This document shows positions 53,404-61,630 of a stretch of 64,000 bases of DNA, piece after piece. Source of the stretch: Pedococcus_A sp963730585 (GTDB lineage: Bacteria; Actinomycetota; Actinomycetes; Actinomycetales; Dermatophilaceae). A program made the position numbers and the translations under genes. The notes under the pieces were generated by a model that made no database searches, was not told the DNA's origin, and was given only the letters and a program-made list of their open reading frames with translations. The DNA lies in the NCBI GenBank assembly GCA_963730585.1, contig CAVSSL010000010.1, positions 434,001-498,000 of the forward strand, given 5' to 3'. Each line of letters opens with the position of its first letter. Within the stretch, counting starts at the first letter, position 1.

Positions 53404-54942
53404 GTGGCACGCGGAGACGGACGGCTCACCCACGACCTCCTTCCTGGCGAGAAGGGCCCGCAGGACGCCTGCGGCGTCTTCGGCGTCTGGGCACCCGGCG
53501 AGGACGTCTCGAAGCTGGCCTACTTCGGCCTCTACGCCCTGCAGCACCGGGGGCAGGAGTCGGCCGGCATCGCGACCTCCGACGGGCGCAGCATCCTCGT
53601 CTACAAGGACATGGGCCTGGTCTCGCAGGTCTTCGACGAGCGCTCGCTGACCTCGCTCAAGGGGCACCTGGCCGTCGGCCACTGCCGCTACTCGACCACC
53701 GGCGGCTCCACCTGGGAGAACGCCCAGCCCACGCTCGGCGGCCACGACCAGAGCACGGTCGCGCTGGCCCACAACGGAAACCTCATCAACTCCGCCGAGC
53801 TGCGCGAGCTCGTCGCCGCGCGGGCGGAGTCCGGCTACGAGCTCGCCAAGGGCGAGCTGCGCCGCGGCAACACCACCGACACCGCGCTCGTGACGGCGCT
53901 GCTCGCCGACGACCCCGACCGCTCCGTGGAGGCGGCGGCGCTCGACGTGCTGCCGCGGCTGCGGGGCGCCTTCTCCTTCGTCTTCATGGACGAGCAGACC
54001 CTGTATGCCGCGCGCGACCCGCAGGGGATCCGCCCCCTCGTCCTCGGTCGCCTCGAGCGCGGCTGGGTGGTGGCGTCCGAGACGGCGGCGCTCGACATCG
54101 TGGGCGCCTCGCTGATCCGCGAGGTCGAGCCCGGTGAGCTGATCGCCATCGACGAGGCCGGTCTGCGCTCGCAGCGCTTCGCCGAGACCGAGCGCAAGGG
54201 CTGTGTCTTCGAGTACGTCTACCTCGCCCGGCCCGACACCACCATCAACGGCCGCGGCGTGCACGAGTCCCGCGTCGAGATGGGGCGCACGCTCGCCCGC
54301 GAGCACCCGGTCGAGGCCGACCTCGTCATGCCGACACCGGAGTCGGGTACGCCCGCGGCCATCGGCTACGCCCAGGAGTCCGGCATCCCCTACGGCCAGG
54401 GCCTGGTCAAGAACTCCTACGTCGGCCGGACGTTCATCGCGCCCTCGCAGACCATCCGCCAGCTCGGCATCCGGCTCAAGCTCAACCCGCTGCGCGAGGT
54501 CATCAAGGGCAAGCGGCTGGTCGTCGTCGACGACTCCATCGTGCGCGGCAACACCCAGCGGGCGCTGGTGCGGATGCTGCGCGAGGCCGGGGCGGCCGAG
54601 GTGCACGTGCGCATCTCGTCGCCGCCGGTGCGCTGGCCCTGCTTCTACGGCATCGACTTCGCCACCCGCGCCGAGCTCATCGCCACCGGCATCGACGTCG
54701 AGGGGGTGCGCAACAGCATCGGCGCCGACAGCCTCGGCTACATCAGTGAGCAGGGCATGGTCGCCGCCACCGAGCAGCCGCGCTCGGCGCTGTGCACGGC
54801 CTGCTTCACCGGCGACTACCCCATCCCGCTGCCCGACGAGAGCCAACTGGGCAAGAACCTGTTCGAGCCGCTGCCGCTCGACGTCGAGGGCGTGCCCACG
54901 GGTGTGAACGGCGGCGCGAGCGACGCCCTCACCCGCCCCTGA
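53404..54942 (+). CDS. purF: Amidophosphoribosyltransferase
   Basis: A 512-residue enzyme for the first committed step of purine synthesis (PRPP + glutamine to phosphoribosylamine). The N-terminal 22 residues are a propeptide ending before the nucleophile Cys23 (DACGVFGVWAPGEDVSKLAY). The Ntn domain has GHCRYSTTGGSTWENAQP and LAHNGNL. The PRPP loop is LVVVDDSIVRGNTQ. GLVKNSYVGRTFIAPSQTIR links the halves, and cysteines in RWPCFYGIDF and CTACFTGDY match the Bacillus-type iron-sulphur site. Full length, intact. GTG 53404. Confidence 0.96.
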   Translation: MARGDGRLTHDLLPGEKGPQDACGVFGVWAPGEDVSKLAYFGLYALQHRGQESAGIATSDGRSILVYKDMGLVSQVFDERSLTSLKGHLAVGHCRYSTTGGSTWENAQPTLGGHDQSTVALAHNGNLINSAELRELVAARAESGYELAKGELRRGNTTDTALVTALLADDPDRSVEAAALDVLPRLRGAFSFVFMDEQTLYAARDPQGIRPLVLGRLERGWVVASETAALDIVGASLIREVEPGELIAIDEAGLRSQRFAETERKGCVFEYVYLARPDTTINGRGVHESRVEMGRTLAREHPVEADLVMPTPESGTPAAIGYAQESGIPYGQGLVKNSYVGRTFIAPSQTIRQLGIRLKLNPLREVIKGKRLVVVDDSIVRGNTQRALVRMLREAGAAEVHVRISSPPVRWPCFYGIDFATRAELIATGIDVEGVRNSIGADSLGYISEQGMVAATEQPRSALCTACFTGDYPIPLPDESQLGKNLFEPLPLDVEGVPTGVNGGASDALTRP

Positions 54943-55017
54943 GACTTCCCCGGTCGAGGTAGAAACGCCGGGGATCACCGGCGTGTCGACGTCGAACCCG
55001 GCGCCACATGGTCGGCA

Positions 55018-55920
55018 CTAGCCGGTCGGTGGCGGAGCCGGGACCACGGCGCCGGGTGAGGGCTCCGGGGCGTCGTCGCGCTCGACCACGTTCCAGAGCT
55101 CGACGGTCTGCAGCACCCAGTAGACGGCGAACTCGGCGATGAGCAGCGCCTCGAGCCAGAACAGCCACTGCAGGAAGCCGGGCACCGCCCAGTGCGCGAC
55201 GAACACCCCGACGAAGGTGGCCACCATGGCGACGCCCACGAGCGTGTAGCGGTTGGCCGCCCGTCGGGCGACCGACGTGCCCCCGTCGGACTGGGCGGCC
55301 AGGCCGAGGGCGTTCATGCCCACGACGACCACGATGCCGGCGAAGAGGGCGATGGCGGCGACGTCGTGGCCGTGGTCGCGCACGGCGTCGTGCCAGCGGA
55401 CGACGACGAACGGCAGCACGACAACGCCGACGGTCGAGGCCACCAGCGGCCAGAGCGACAGGCTGCCGCCCCGCTCGTCGGGCGCCGTGCGGGCGCGCAG
55501 GAACCACGAAACCGCCGTGAGGGCGGCGCCGGCCACGAGCAGCGACCAGACGTTGTTGGTGACGGCGGCGTCGAGCTCGGCCGGCGAGGGGACGTTGCTC
55601 GCCGGGCAGGTGTCGTCGACCTGGGTCGGCACGAAGGCGACGACGAAGGCCAGCAGCCCGGAGGCGTTGAGCGCGACGTCCTCGGCGTCGGTGTTGCCGC
55701 GGTAGACGACCAGGCAGGCGCCGATCGCACACAGGCACGCGACGAAGACCGCCCTGGCCGGCGTGTAGTAGTAGGCGCTGACCGAGCGCTGCCAGCAGTC
55801 CGGCTCCGGCGTGAAGATCTGGAGCACCACCGAGGCCGTCAGCAGCAGGACGAGCAGCACCATCGCCACCCGCAGGTAGCGGTACGTGCTGAGGACGCTG
55901 CCCACCTTGCGTGTCGCCAT
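55018..55920 (-). CDS. Hypothetical membrane protein, about eight helices
   Basis: A 300-residue integral membrane protein I do not recognise. VAMVLLVLLLTASVVLQIF, AVFVACLCAIGACLVVY, ASGLLAFVVAFVPTQ, NNVWSLLVAGAALTAVSWFL, WPLVASTVGVVVLPFVVVRW, AAIALFAGIVVVVGMNALGL, LVGVAMVATFVGVFVAHWAV and LFWLEALLIAEFAVYWVLQT are the likely helices. An external loop after helix 1 (EPDCWQRSVSAYYYTPA) and another with DDTCPASNVP each hold a Cys and might be bridged. It is divergent from purM and has no obvious partner. Confidence 0.7.
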   Translation of the reverse strand: MATRKVGSVLSTYRYLRVAMVLLVLLLTASVVLQIFTPEPDCWQRSVSAYYYTPARAVFVACLCAIGACLVVYRGNTDAEDVALNASGLLAFVVAFVPTQVDDTCPASNVPSPAELDAAVTNNVWSLLVAGAALTAVSWFLRARTAPDERGGSLSLWPLVASTVGVVVLPFVVVRWHDAVRDHGHDVAAIALFAGIVVVVGMNALGLAAQSDGGTSVARRAANRYTLVGVAMVATFVGVFVAHWAVPGFLQWLFWLEALLIAEFAVYWVLQTVELWNVVERDDAPEPSPGAVVPAPPPTG

Positions 55921-56028
55921 GCCAGCCCCCTCAAACGCAGGTCAACGCCTGATACCGCAGGTATACGGCCCTCAGGCGGTGCGTGTCCACACCCCGTACG
56001 CGGCGATCGCCCACCCGCGGGCGCCCAC

Positions 56029-56034
56029 TACGCT
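56029..56034 (+). promoter_or_regulatory. -10 element TACGCT, leaderless purM
   Basis: TACGCT ends six bases before GTG 56041; there is no ribosome-binding site. Confidence 0.5.
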
Positions 56035-56040
56035 GGAGGC

Positions 56041-57156
56041 GTGAGCGAGCCCATCACGTATGCCGCCGCCGGAGTCGACGTCGAGGCGGGTGACCGGGCC
56101 GTCGAGCTGATGAAGGCCTCGGTGCGCCGGGCCACCCGACCGGAGGTGCTCGGGGGCCTCGGGGGCTTCGCCGGCATGTTCGACGCCTCCGCGCTGGTCG
56201 GCATGACTCGGCCGGTGCTGGCCACGTCGACCGACGGGGTGGGCACCAAGGTCGCGATCGCACAGGCCCTCGACAAGCACGACACCATCGGCTTCGACCT
56301 CGTCGGCATGGTCGTCGACGACATTGTGGTCTGCGGGGCCGAGCCGCTCTTCATGACCGACTACATCGCGACCGGCAAGGTCGTCCCGGAGCGCATCGCC
56401 GCCATCGTCTCGGGCATCGCGGCCGCCTGCGAGCAGGCCGGTGTCGCGTTGGTCGGCGGGGAGACGGCTGAGCACCCCGGGCTCCTCGCCCCCGACGAGT
56501 ACGACGTGGCCGGTGCCGCCACCGGTGTGGTCGAGTACGACGACGTGCTGGGCCCGCAGCGGGTCGTGCCCGGCGACGTCGTGCTGGCCCTCGGGTCGTC
56601 GGGCCTGCACTCCAACGGCTACTCCCTGGTGCGGCGGGTCGTCGAGGCCGCCGGATGGGCGCTCGACCGCGAGGTGCCCGAGTTCGGTCGCACCCTCGGA
56701 GAGGAGCTGCTCACGCCCACCCGCGTCTACTCCGCCGACCTGCTCCACCTCATCCGCACCGACGGTGTCGACCTGCACGCGCTGTCCCACGTCACCGGCG
56801 GTGGGCTGGCGGCCAATCTTGCCCGGGTGCTGCCCCGAGGGGTGTTCGCCCGGCTCGACCGCTCGACCTGGACGCCGCCGCCCGTCTTCAGCACCGTCGG
56901 CGCGCTCGGCCGGGTCCCGCGGGCCGACCTCGAGCGCACCCTCAACATGGGCATCGGGTTCGTCGCCCTGTTGCCCGCGGCGCAGGCCGACCTGGCCATC
57001 CGCACGTTGGAGGCCCGCGGCATACCGTCGTGGGTGCTCGGTGAGGTGACCGCCCTCGAGGGGGCGCCGATCGCGGAAGGCGTCGAGGTCGTCCACGGCG
57101 CCAAGGGCGTCGAGGGCGGCGCGGTGCAGGTCGTCGGCGAGCACCCGCTGGCCTGA
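56041..57156 (+). CDS. purM: Phosphoribosylformylglycinamidine cyclo-ligase
   Basis: A 371-residue AIR synthetase, ATP-dependent ring closure of FGAM. TYAAAGVDVEAGDRAVELMK, SALVGMTRPVLATSTDGVGT, FDLVGMVVDDIVVCGAEPLF, GVALVGGETAEHPGLLAPDE, GLHSNGYSLVRRVVEA and HVTGGGLAANLARVLP cover both halves of the PurM/SelD fold with the Asp/Glu metal and ATP sites. Full length. Placed between purF and DUF3073, the common actinobacterial order, although a divergent membrane-protein gene lies between purF and purM. Confidence 0.96.
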   Translation: MSEPITYAAAGVDVEAGDRAVELMKASVRRATRPEVLGGLGGFAGMFDASALVGMTRPVLATSTDGVGTKVAIAQALDKHDTIGFDLVGMVVDDIVVCGAEPLFMTDYIATGKVVPERIAAIVSGIAAACEQAGVALVGGETAEHPGLLAPDEYDVAGAATGVVEYDDVLGPQRVVPGDVVLALGSSGLHSNGYSLVRRVVEAAGWALDREVPEFGRTLGEELLTPTRVYSADLLHLIRTDGVDLHALSHVTGGGLAANLARVLPRGVFARLDRSTWTPPPVFSTVGALGRVPRADLERTLNMGIGFVALLPAAQADLAIRTLEARGIPSWVLGEVTALEGAPIAEGVEVVHGAKGVEGGAVQVVGEHPLA

Positions 57157-57214
57157 CCACGCCGGCTGTGCCACCGGTCCGGGCGGGCCATGGCGAGCGG
57201 GGGAGCAGCAGGCC

Positions 57215-57220
57215 TAGCGT
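57215..57220 (+). promoter_or_regulatory. -10 element TAGCGT, leaderless hypothetical gene
   Basis: TAGCGT ends six bases before ATG 57227. Confidence 0.45.
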
Positions 57221-57226
57221 CGATTC

Positions 57227-57775
57227 ATGGCGCTCTTCCGTCGCCATCGTCACTCGACACCGCCCGCTGCCGAAGGTCCGCCGGAGCCGCCGTTCGGCAC
57301 CGACGCCGAGGACCTCGTCGTGCGGCAGTACCGCTTCCTGCTGCGCACCGCCCCGCTCGACGCGCTCGAGGCGGCTCATGCCGAGGCGCTGCCGACGCTC
57401 GAGCGTCCCCAGCGGGCGGCGCTGCTCCAGACGGAACAGGACGAGCTCGTCGCTGGGTGGCGGCTCGACCCGGACGACAGTGTGCGTATCGCGCACCTGC
57501 TCACGCTGGGCGAGCGGAGGGTCCCCGGCGCGGTCCTTCGGGCCTGCGACCCGACCGTCCTCCGTGCGCTGGCCCAGGCGGTCATCGACACCGAGGCCGT
57601 CTTCGGCCTCTTCGGCGGGTATGCCGCGTGGGACGGCTCCGAACCGTTGCCACCGACCGCGGAGGGGCACATGGCCGGGTTCGACGAGCCGTGGCACCAG
57701 CGGCTCGGCGGCCCTCAGTTCCACCAGGGCCTGGCCGGACCCACCACCTCCGACGGCTGGGGCCTCGGCCCGTGA
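57227..57775 (+). CDS. Hypothetical cytosolic protein
   Basis: A 182-residue soluble protein I do not recognise. A basic, proline-rich N-terminus (LFRRHRHSTPPAAEGPP) leads to helices (EDLVVRQYRFLLRTAPLDAL, LERPQRAALLQTEQDELVAG) with a TDAEDLV start, then RIAHLLTLGERRVPGAVLRA and VLRALAQAVIDTEAVFGLFG. The C-terminus (PWHQRLGGPQFHQGLAGPTT) is Gly/His-rich. The start is fixed by an adjacent -10 box. It lies between purM and a small membrane gene; function unknown. Confidence 0.65.
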   Translation: MALFRRHRHSTPPAAEGPPEPPFGTDAEDLVVRQYRFLLRTAPLDALEAAHAEALPTLERPQRAALLQTEQDELVAGWRLDPDDSVRIAHLLTLGERRVPGAVLRACDPTVLRALAQAVIDTEAVFGLFGGYAAWDGSEPLPPTAEGHMAGFDEPWHQRLGGPQFHQGLAGPTTSDGWGLGP

Positions 57776-57792
57776 GCTGAGTACGTCGACCC

Positions 57793-58194
57793 ATGTGGCG
57801 GGGACGGCCCCGGGTCCACACTGCGGGCGTGGAGACGACTGCTGCCGCCGAACGGCGCCGACGCGCGGACGCGATGCTGTGGGCTGCCGGTGTCGCCTGG
57901 CTCGGGGCGCTGGCCGCCGTGCCCGCGGCCCTCGTGCTCGACATGGCGTTCGAGCTCATCCTGGCGATCAGCGCGATCTTCATCCCCGACGCCGGGGGCG
58001 CCGACCTCTCCGGATGGGTGCTCACCGTGGCCCTCACGGCCATGGCCACCTGCCTGCTGACCGCTCTCGGCTCCGCGTGGGTGCTGGCAACGACGCCCGG
58101 CTCGCAGGCTCCGCCCTGGCTGGTGGGCAGCCTGTCGGGCGTGCTCGGCTGGGCCGTCGGCGGCGGCGTGGGCTGGCTCGCGCTCAGCGCGTGA
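57793..58194 (+). CDS. Hypothetical membrane protein, three helices
   Basis: A 133-residue protein with three hydrophobic helices: AMLWAAGVAWLGALAAVPAA to about residue 65, VLTVALTAMATCLLTALGSA and LVGSLSGVLGWAVGGGVGWL. An Arg-rich stretch (AAERRRRAD) precedes the first. No family recognised. ATG 57793 is used, but GTG 57829 (VETTAAAERR) would give a more usual short cytoplasmic lead. Ends before a bidirectional hairpin. Confidence 0.6.
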   Translation: MWRGRPRVHTAGVETTAAAERRRRADAMLWAAGVAWLGALAAVPAALVLDMAFELILAISAIFIPDAGGADLSGWVLTVALTAMATCLLTALGSAWVLATTPGSQAPPWLVGSLSGVLGWAVGGGVGWLALSA

Positions 58195-58276
58195 GTGAAG
58201 CCGTCGCAGGCGCCGACCCCGGGCAACACCTGGACAGCACGCAGCCGTCAGGCGCGATCCGCCCTCCTCAACGGAG

Positions 58277-58308
58277 CACTGCGGCGCACGCTCAGGTGCG
58301 CCGCAGTG
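58277..58308. terminator. Bidirectional hairpin terminator
   Basis: Perfect 13-bp arms (58277-58289 and 58296-58308) with loop gctcag lie between the convergent membrane-protein and DUF3073 genes. No T-run. Confidence 0.75.
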
Positions 58309-58370
58309 ACCGATGAGATGACACGGGCACGAGGCCCGCGCATGAGGTGACGATCAGTGGCGAGACCAGG

Positions 58371-58568
58371 TCAACCCTGACTCGAGGCCCACTTCCCGTA
58401 GTCGTCGTAGTCGTCGGTCTCGTCCACGTCGTCGGAGGCACGCTCCGGCTGCTTGTACGAACCGCCGTGTAGTTCTCGCTCAAGCGCGCTGAGGTCGGTG
58501 TTCGGGGAGAAGTACTTCAGCTCCCGAGCGACCTTCGTCTGCTTGGCTTTGGCCCGGCCGCGCCCCAT
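58371..58568 (-). CDS. DUF3073 family protein
   Basis: A 65-residue highly charged protein. MGRGRAKAKQTKVARELKYF is the signature of this actinobacterial family, followed by SPNTDLSALERELHGG and an acidic tail (DDVDETDDYDDYGKWA). A basic head and acidic tail suggest binding to nucleic acid or a protein complex, but no function is established. Family members lie near purM across actinobacteria, and this one is 1.2 kb from purM. Confidence 0.88.
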   Translation of the reverse strand: MGRGRAKAKQTKVARELKYFSPNTDLSALERELHGGSYKQPERASDDVDETDDYDDYGKWASSQG

Positions 58569-58771
58569 GGCGTGACCCCCTCATGCGTCTGCCGGGACGG
58601 CATCGCTCAGCCGGAGGGCCATGGGCCCTTCGACTCCACGGAGCGGTCCCGGGAATCGTGAATATGTCGTGGGGCTAACGCTACATCAGCGGCGCAAGTT
58701 TCGCGTCGCTGGTCCTGCCTGGCGGACGGCGTTTCGTCGCCTCCCGCCGCCCACCAGGCGGGACCGGTGTC

Positions 58772-59899
58772 TCACCGCGCGGGCAGCCAGATGCCGCCGC
58801 GACCTGCCGCCGCCATCCGCTCCTCGGCGATGTGGTCGGCCGCCGCGGCCGGGGTGGTGCCACGCTCGTCGGCGGTGCGGAGCACCTCGAGGGTGTGGTC
58901 GAAGATCGCGGTGGCGCCCTTCTTGGCCCGCTCGAAGTCGAATCCGTGCAGCTCGTCGCTGACCTGGATGACGCCGCCGGCGTTGACGAGGAAGTCAGGG
59001 GCATAGGTGATGCCGCGGGCCTGCAGGCGGTCGGCCGTGCCGCCCTCACCCTCCACGACGAGCTGGTTGTTGGCCCCGCCGCAGACGACCGTGGCGGTCA
59101 GCGCCTCCACGGTGGCGTCGTCGAGCGCGCCGCCGAGGGCGCACGGTGCATAGACGTCCAGGTCGGCCCGCACGAGGGCGGCGGTGTCGGCGACGACCTC
59201 GACCTGCGGGTACTTCGCCTTCAGGTCGGCCAGCGCCTGCTCGTTCACGTCGGTCACGACGACGGTGGCGCCGTCCTCGACGAGGTGGGCGGTCAACAGC
59301 CGACCGACCTTGCCGACGCCGGAGATGCCGACCCTGCGGCCCTCGAGGGTGGGTTCGCCCCACAGGTGCTGCGCGCAGGCGCGCTGCCCCTGGAACACGC
59401 CGTATGCCGTGAGCACCGAGCTGTCGCCGGCGCCGCCGTTGGCCTCGGAGCGGCCGGTGGCCCAGCGCGTCGCCTCGCTGACGACGTCCATGTCGGCCAC
59501 GTAGGTGCCCACGTCGCAGGCGGTGACGTAGCGGCCGTTCAGGCTCTCGACGAAGCGGCCGTAGGCGCGCAGCAGCTCGGGGGTCTTGTCGGTGGCCGGG
59601 TCGCCGATGATGACGGCCTTGCCGCCGCCGAGCTCGAGGCCGGCGACCGCGTTCTTGTAGGCCATCCCCTTCGACAGCCGCAGCACGTCGTCGAGGGCGG
59701 CCTGCTCCGAGGCGTACGGGTAGAACCGCGTCCCGCCGAGCGCCGGGCCCAGCGCGGTGCTGTAGATGCCGATGATGGCGCGCAGGCCGGTGGCCTTGTC
59801 GTGGCAGAACACGACCTGCTCGTGCTGCGACAGCGCGGCGCTGGCGGTGGACGGTGACGACGAGGGCGACGTGAGGGACGGCGACGAGGACGCGGTCAC
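58772..59899 (-). CDS. vdh: Glu/Leu/Phe/Val dehydrogenase (valine/leucine type)
   Basis: A 375-residue NAD-dependent amino-acid dehydrogenase. LRAIIGIYSTALGPALGGTR, LRLSKGMAYKNAVAGLELGG with catalytic Lys in GMAYK and GGGKAVI, CDVGTYVADMDVV, the Rossmann motif GISGVGKVGRLLTAHL and CGGANNQLV are typical. It deaminates branched-chain amino acids to 2-oxo acids. The N-terminal 22 residues are a Ser/Thr/Pro-rich extension after GTG 59899; an internal start is possible. vdh next to bldC is the order also known from Streptomyces. Confidence 0.9.
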   Translation of the reverse strand: MTASSSPSLTSPSSSPSTASAALSQHEQVVFCHDKATGLRAIIGIYSTALGPALGGTRFYPYASEQAALDDVLRLSKGMAYKNAVAGLELGGGKAVIIGDPATDKTPELLRAYGRFVESLNGRYVTACDVGTYVADMDVVSEATRWATGRSEANGGAGDSSVLTAYGVFQGQRACAQHLWGEPTLEGRRVGISGVGKVGRLLTAHLVEDGATVVVTDVNEQALADLKAKYPQVEVVADTAALVRADLDVYAPCALGGALDDATVEALTATVVCGGANNQLVVEGEGGTADRLQARGITYAPDFLVNAGGVIQVSDELHGFDFERAKKGATAIFDHTLEVLRTADERGTTPAAAADHIAEERMAAAGRGGIWLPAR

Positions 59900-60092
59900 G
59901 GTGGTGACTCCTAGAGCTCGGTGGTGCGCGGTGGACGTGGCGCGGATCGCGCGCCGGTCACAGCGTATTCCCGACAGGAGTGGCTTAGTCGGACTAGTCC
60001 CTTTGGGCTATTAAGGACCATCCCTATGGATTGTTCCGTATGTGCGGTGGTTGTCCGATTATTGAGGCCTGCACTACCCCTGAGGAGAAATC
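59900..60092. promoter_or_regulatory. Divergent vdh-bldC promoter region
   Basis: 193 bases with a clearly lower GC content from 59970 on (gtccctttgggctattaagg, attgttccgtatgtgcggt). It must hold promoters for both genes. TGAGGAGA at 60079-60086 is the bldC ribosome-binding site. AT-rich direct words here could be BldC or other MerR-fold binding sites; none was assigned. Confidence 0.5.
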
Positions 60093-60281
60093 ATGGTCGC
60101 TCGCCCCACTGAGGCCGAGAAGCTGCTCACCCCTGCCGAGGTGGCCTCGCTTTTCCGCGTCGACCCGAAGACGGTGACCCGCTGGGCCAAGGCTGGAAAG
60201 CTCAACTCCATCCGCACCCTGGGTGGCCACCGCCGTTACCGCGAGGCTGAGGTCCGCGCACTGCTGTCCGACGTCCTCTGA
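60093..60281 (+). CDS. bldC: BldC-type MerR-fold DNA-binding protein
   Basis: A 62-residue protein that is only a MerR-like winged helix without effector domain. LLTPAEVASLFRVDPKTVTR, WAKAGKLNSIRTLGGHRRYR and EAEVRALLSDVL match Streptomyces BldC closely. BldC binds head-to-tail along direct repeats and sets the timing of differentiation there; in non-sporulating relatives its role is less clear. A strong GAGGAGA precedes the ATG. Divergent from vdh. Confidence 0.93.
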   Translation: MVARPTEAEKLLTPAEVASLFRVDPKTVTRWAKAGKLNSIRTLGGHRRYREAEVRALLSDVL

Positions 60282-60416
60282 CGTCGGGCGCCTCCGGGCC
60301 ACGGGCTGGCTGCTGACCGCAGGGGAACAGCGCCAGCCCCGGCCGGGGGCTGCGGTATTCGTGCCGCGACCCGTCACGGCACTCCCGGTGGCCGCTCCAC
60401 CGGTGCGCCGTGCGCA

Positions 60417-61091
60417 TCAGCCTTGGCTGCCGGTCGACCCGTGCGGCTCACCGACGGGCTTGGACTCCGGTGACCCGCGCTCGCGCAGGTAGATGCTGAG
60501 CACCACCATGCTGCCGACCGCGAGGAACTCGGACTGCCAGTTCTGCAGCGTCCGGTTCCAGAAGTCCGGCGCGAGCAGGTAGTCCCACCAGCCGAGCGGG
60601 TCGCTCAGCTCCTGGATCTGCTCGGCGTTGTAGGCGCTGTGCCCGGCGACGAACTGTGCCAGCCAGGACAGCACGAAGACCAGGCCCATCGTGAGGCCGA
60701 GCGAGTGCGAGTACAGGCTCAGCCGCCACCCACGCCGCTTCGCCCACTCCGGCGAGTCCGGCTCGGCGTGCTCGGCCACCTTCTGGTCGCGGTCGGACTC
60801 GCGGCCGCCCTTGTCCAGGGGTTTGGACTCCGTCGACCCCTTCTGGAACAGGAAGATGGTCAGCAGGATGAAGAGCAGGAACTGCAGGTACTCCGACTGC
60901 CAGTTCTCGGCGACGTCGACGGTGAACTGTGACGAGGTGACGTACTCGCCCAGGCTGAACGTGGGCAGTCCCGCGTCGGTCGCCTGCTCGTTGTAGAAGG
61001 CCTGCCCGGTGAAGGCCTGGCCGACGAGCGAGAGCAGCAGGATCGCCCCGAAGAAGAGACTGAGCCCGTTGTTGCGCAAGCGCTGCCTCAT
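60417..61091 (-). CDS. Four-helix membrane protein with internal duplication, DUF6766-like
   Basis: A 224-residue protein built of two related halves. Each has a helix (LSLFFGAILLLSLVGQAFTG; LGLTMGLVFVLSWLAQFVAG), a loop with YN and a second helix with a shared end: ENWQSEYLQFLLFILLTIFL, QKGSTESKPL in the first and QNWQSEFLAVGSMVVLSIYL, RERGSPESKPV in the second. I assign DUF6766 from memory. The N-W-Q-S-E signature and ESKPL tail repeat suggest a symmetrical membrane bundle. ATG 61091 overlaps the stop of a 27-codon gene upstream. Confidence 0.7.
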   Translation of the reverse strand: MRQRLRNNGLSLFFGAILLLSLVGQAFTGQAFYNEQATDAGLPTFSLGEYVTSSQFTVDVAENWQSEYLQFLLFILLTIFLFQKGSTESKPLDKGGRESDRDQKVAEHAEPDSPEWAKRRGWRLSLYSHSLGLTMGLVFVLSWLAQFVAGHSAYNAEQIQELSDPLGWWDYLLAPDFWNRTLQNWQSEFLAVGSMVVLSIYLRERGSPESKPVGEPHGSTGSQG

Positions 61092-61171
61092 CGCGCCAGC
61101 ACCCCGATGGTGATGCAGTAGGTCAGCCCGGCGGCGATGAACAGCAGGTATGCCGTGAACACGGGTCGCAT
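61088..61171 (-). CDS. 27-residue single-helix membrane peptide
   Basis: ATG 61171 to TGA 61088 gives 27 residues starting MRPVFTAYLLFIAAGLTYCI and ending GVLAR: one hydrophobic helix with basic ends. The start is two bases after the lipoprotein stop, which carries TGAGG, and the stop overlaps the DUF6766-like start (ATGA). Tight coupling on both sides is good evidence that it is translated. It resembles a small subunit or regulator of the neighbouring four-helix protein. It contains a GTATGCCG octamer (61148). Confidence 0.6.
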   Translation of the reverse strand: MRPVFTAYLLFIAAGLTYCITIGVLAR

Positions 61172-61173
61172 CC

Positions 61174-61602
61174 TCAGCCGCCCTTCACGTCGCAGTCGTA
61201 CGGCCGGTCGCCGTTCGGGGTGCACCCGGCGGCGGTGACCCGCCACCCGTCGTCGAACCGGGCCAGGAAGACGGTGTCGCGCTCGAGGTAGGCGACGGCG
61301 TCCTTGCCGTAGACCTTGACCTCCCGGACGGAGCCGGCGTCGTCGGGCACCTCACGCCCGGGCAGCGACTGGGTGCAGGGGCCGTCCTCGCCCTCGAGCT
61401 CGACGCGGGTCTGGGGCGCCAGCAGGGCGCAGGCGGTCGCGCTGTCGGCCGTGACCGCCCTGGTGAACCGCTCGGCGGTCTCGGCCGCCGGGCCACCCTC
61501 CACCGACCCCTGACCGGCGCACCCGGTCAGGGCGAGGATGGTGAACACGGCCGGCCACGCGGCATACCGGCTCCTGGTCGCGCTGCTCACGGCGGTGACC
61601 AT
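61174..61602 (-). CDS. Hypothetical lipoprotein
   Basis: A 142-residue secreted lipoprotein. Signal peptide YAAWPAVFTILALTGC with lipobox LTGC. The mature part starts with helices (ETAERFTRAVTADSATACAL) and continues with VREVKVYGKDAVAYLERDTV, FLARFDDGWRVTAAGC, a DUF4878/NTF2-like pattern. Four Cys in the mature region (TACALL, DGPCTQ, AAGCTP, YDCDV) may form two disulphides. It is the first gene of a three-gene operon with the 27-residue peptide and the DUF6766-like gene. Confidence 0.75.
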   Translation of the reverse strand: MVTAVSSATRSRYAAWPAVFTILALTGCAGQGSVEGGPAAETAERFTRAVTADSATACALLAPQTRVELEGEDGPCTQSLPGREVPDDAGSVREVKVYGKDAVAYLERDTVFLARFDDGWRVTAAGCTPNGDRPYDCDVKGG

Positions 61603-61630
61603 AGCGCCAGACGGGGCCGGTGGCTCGTGC

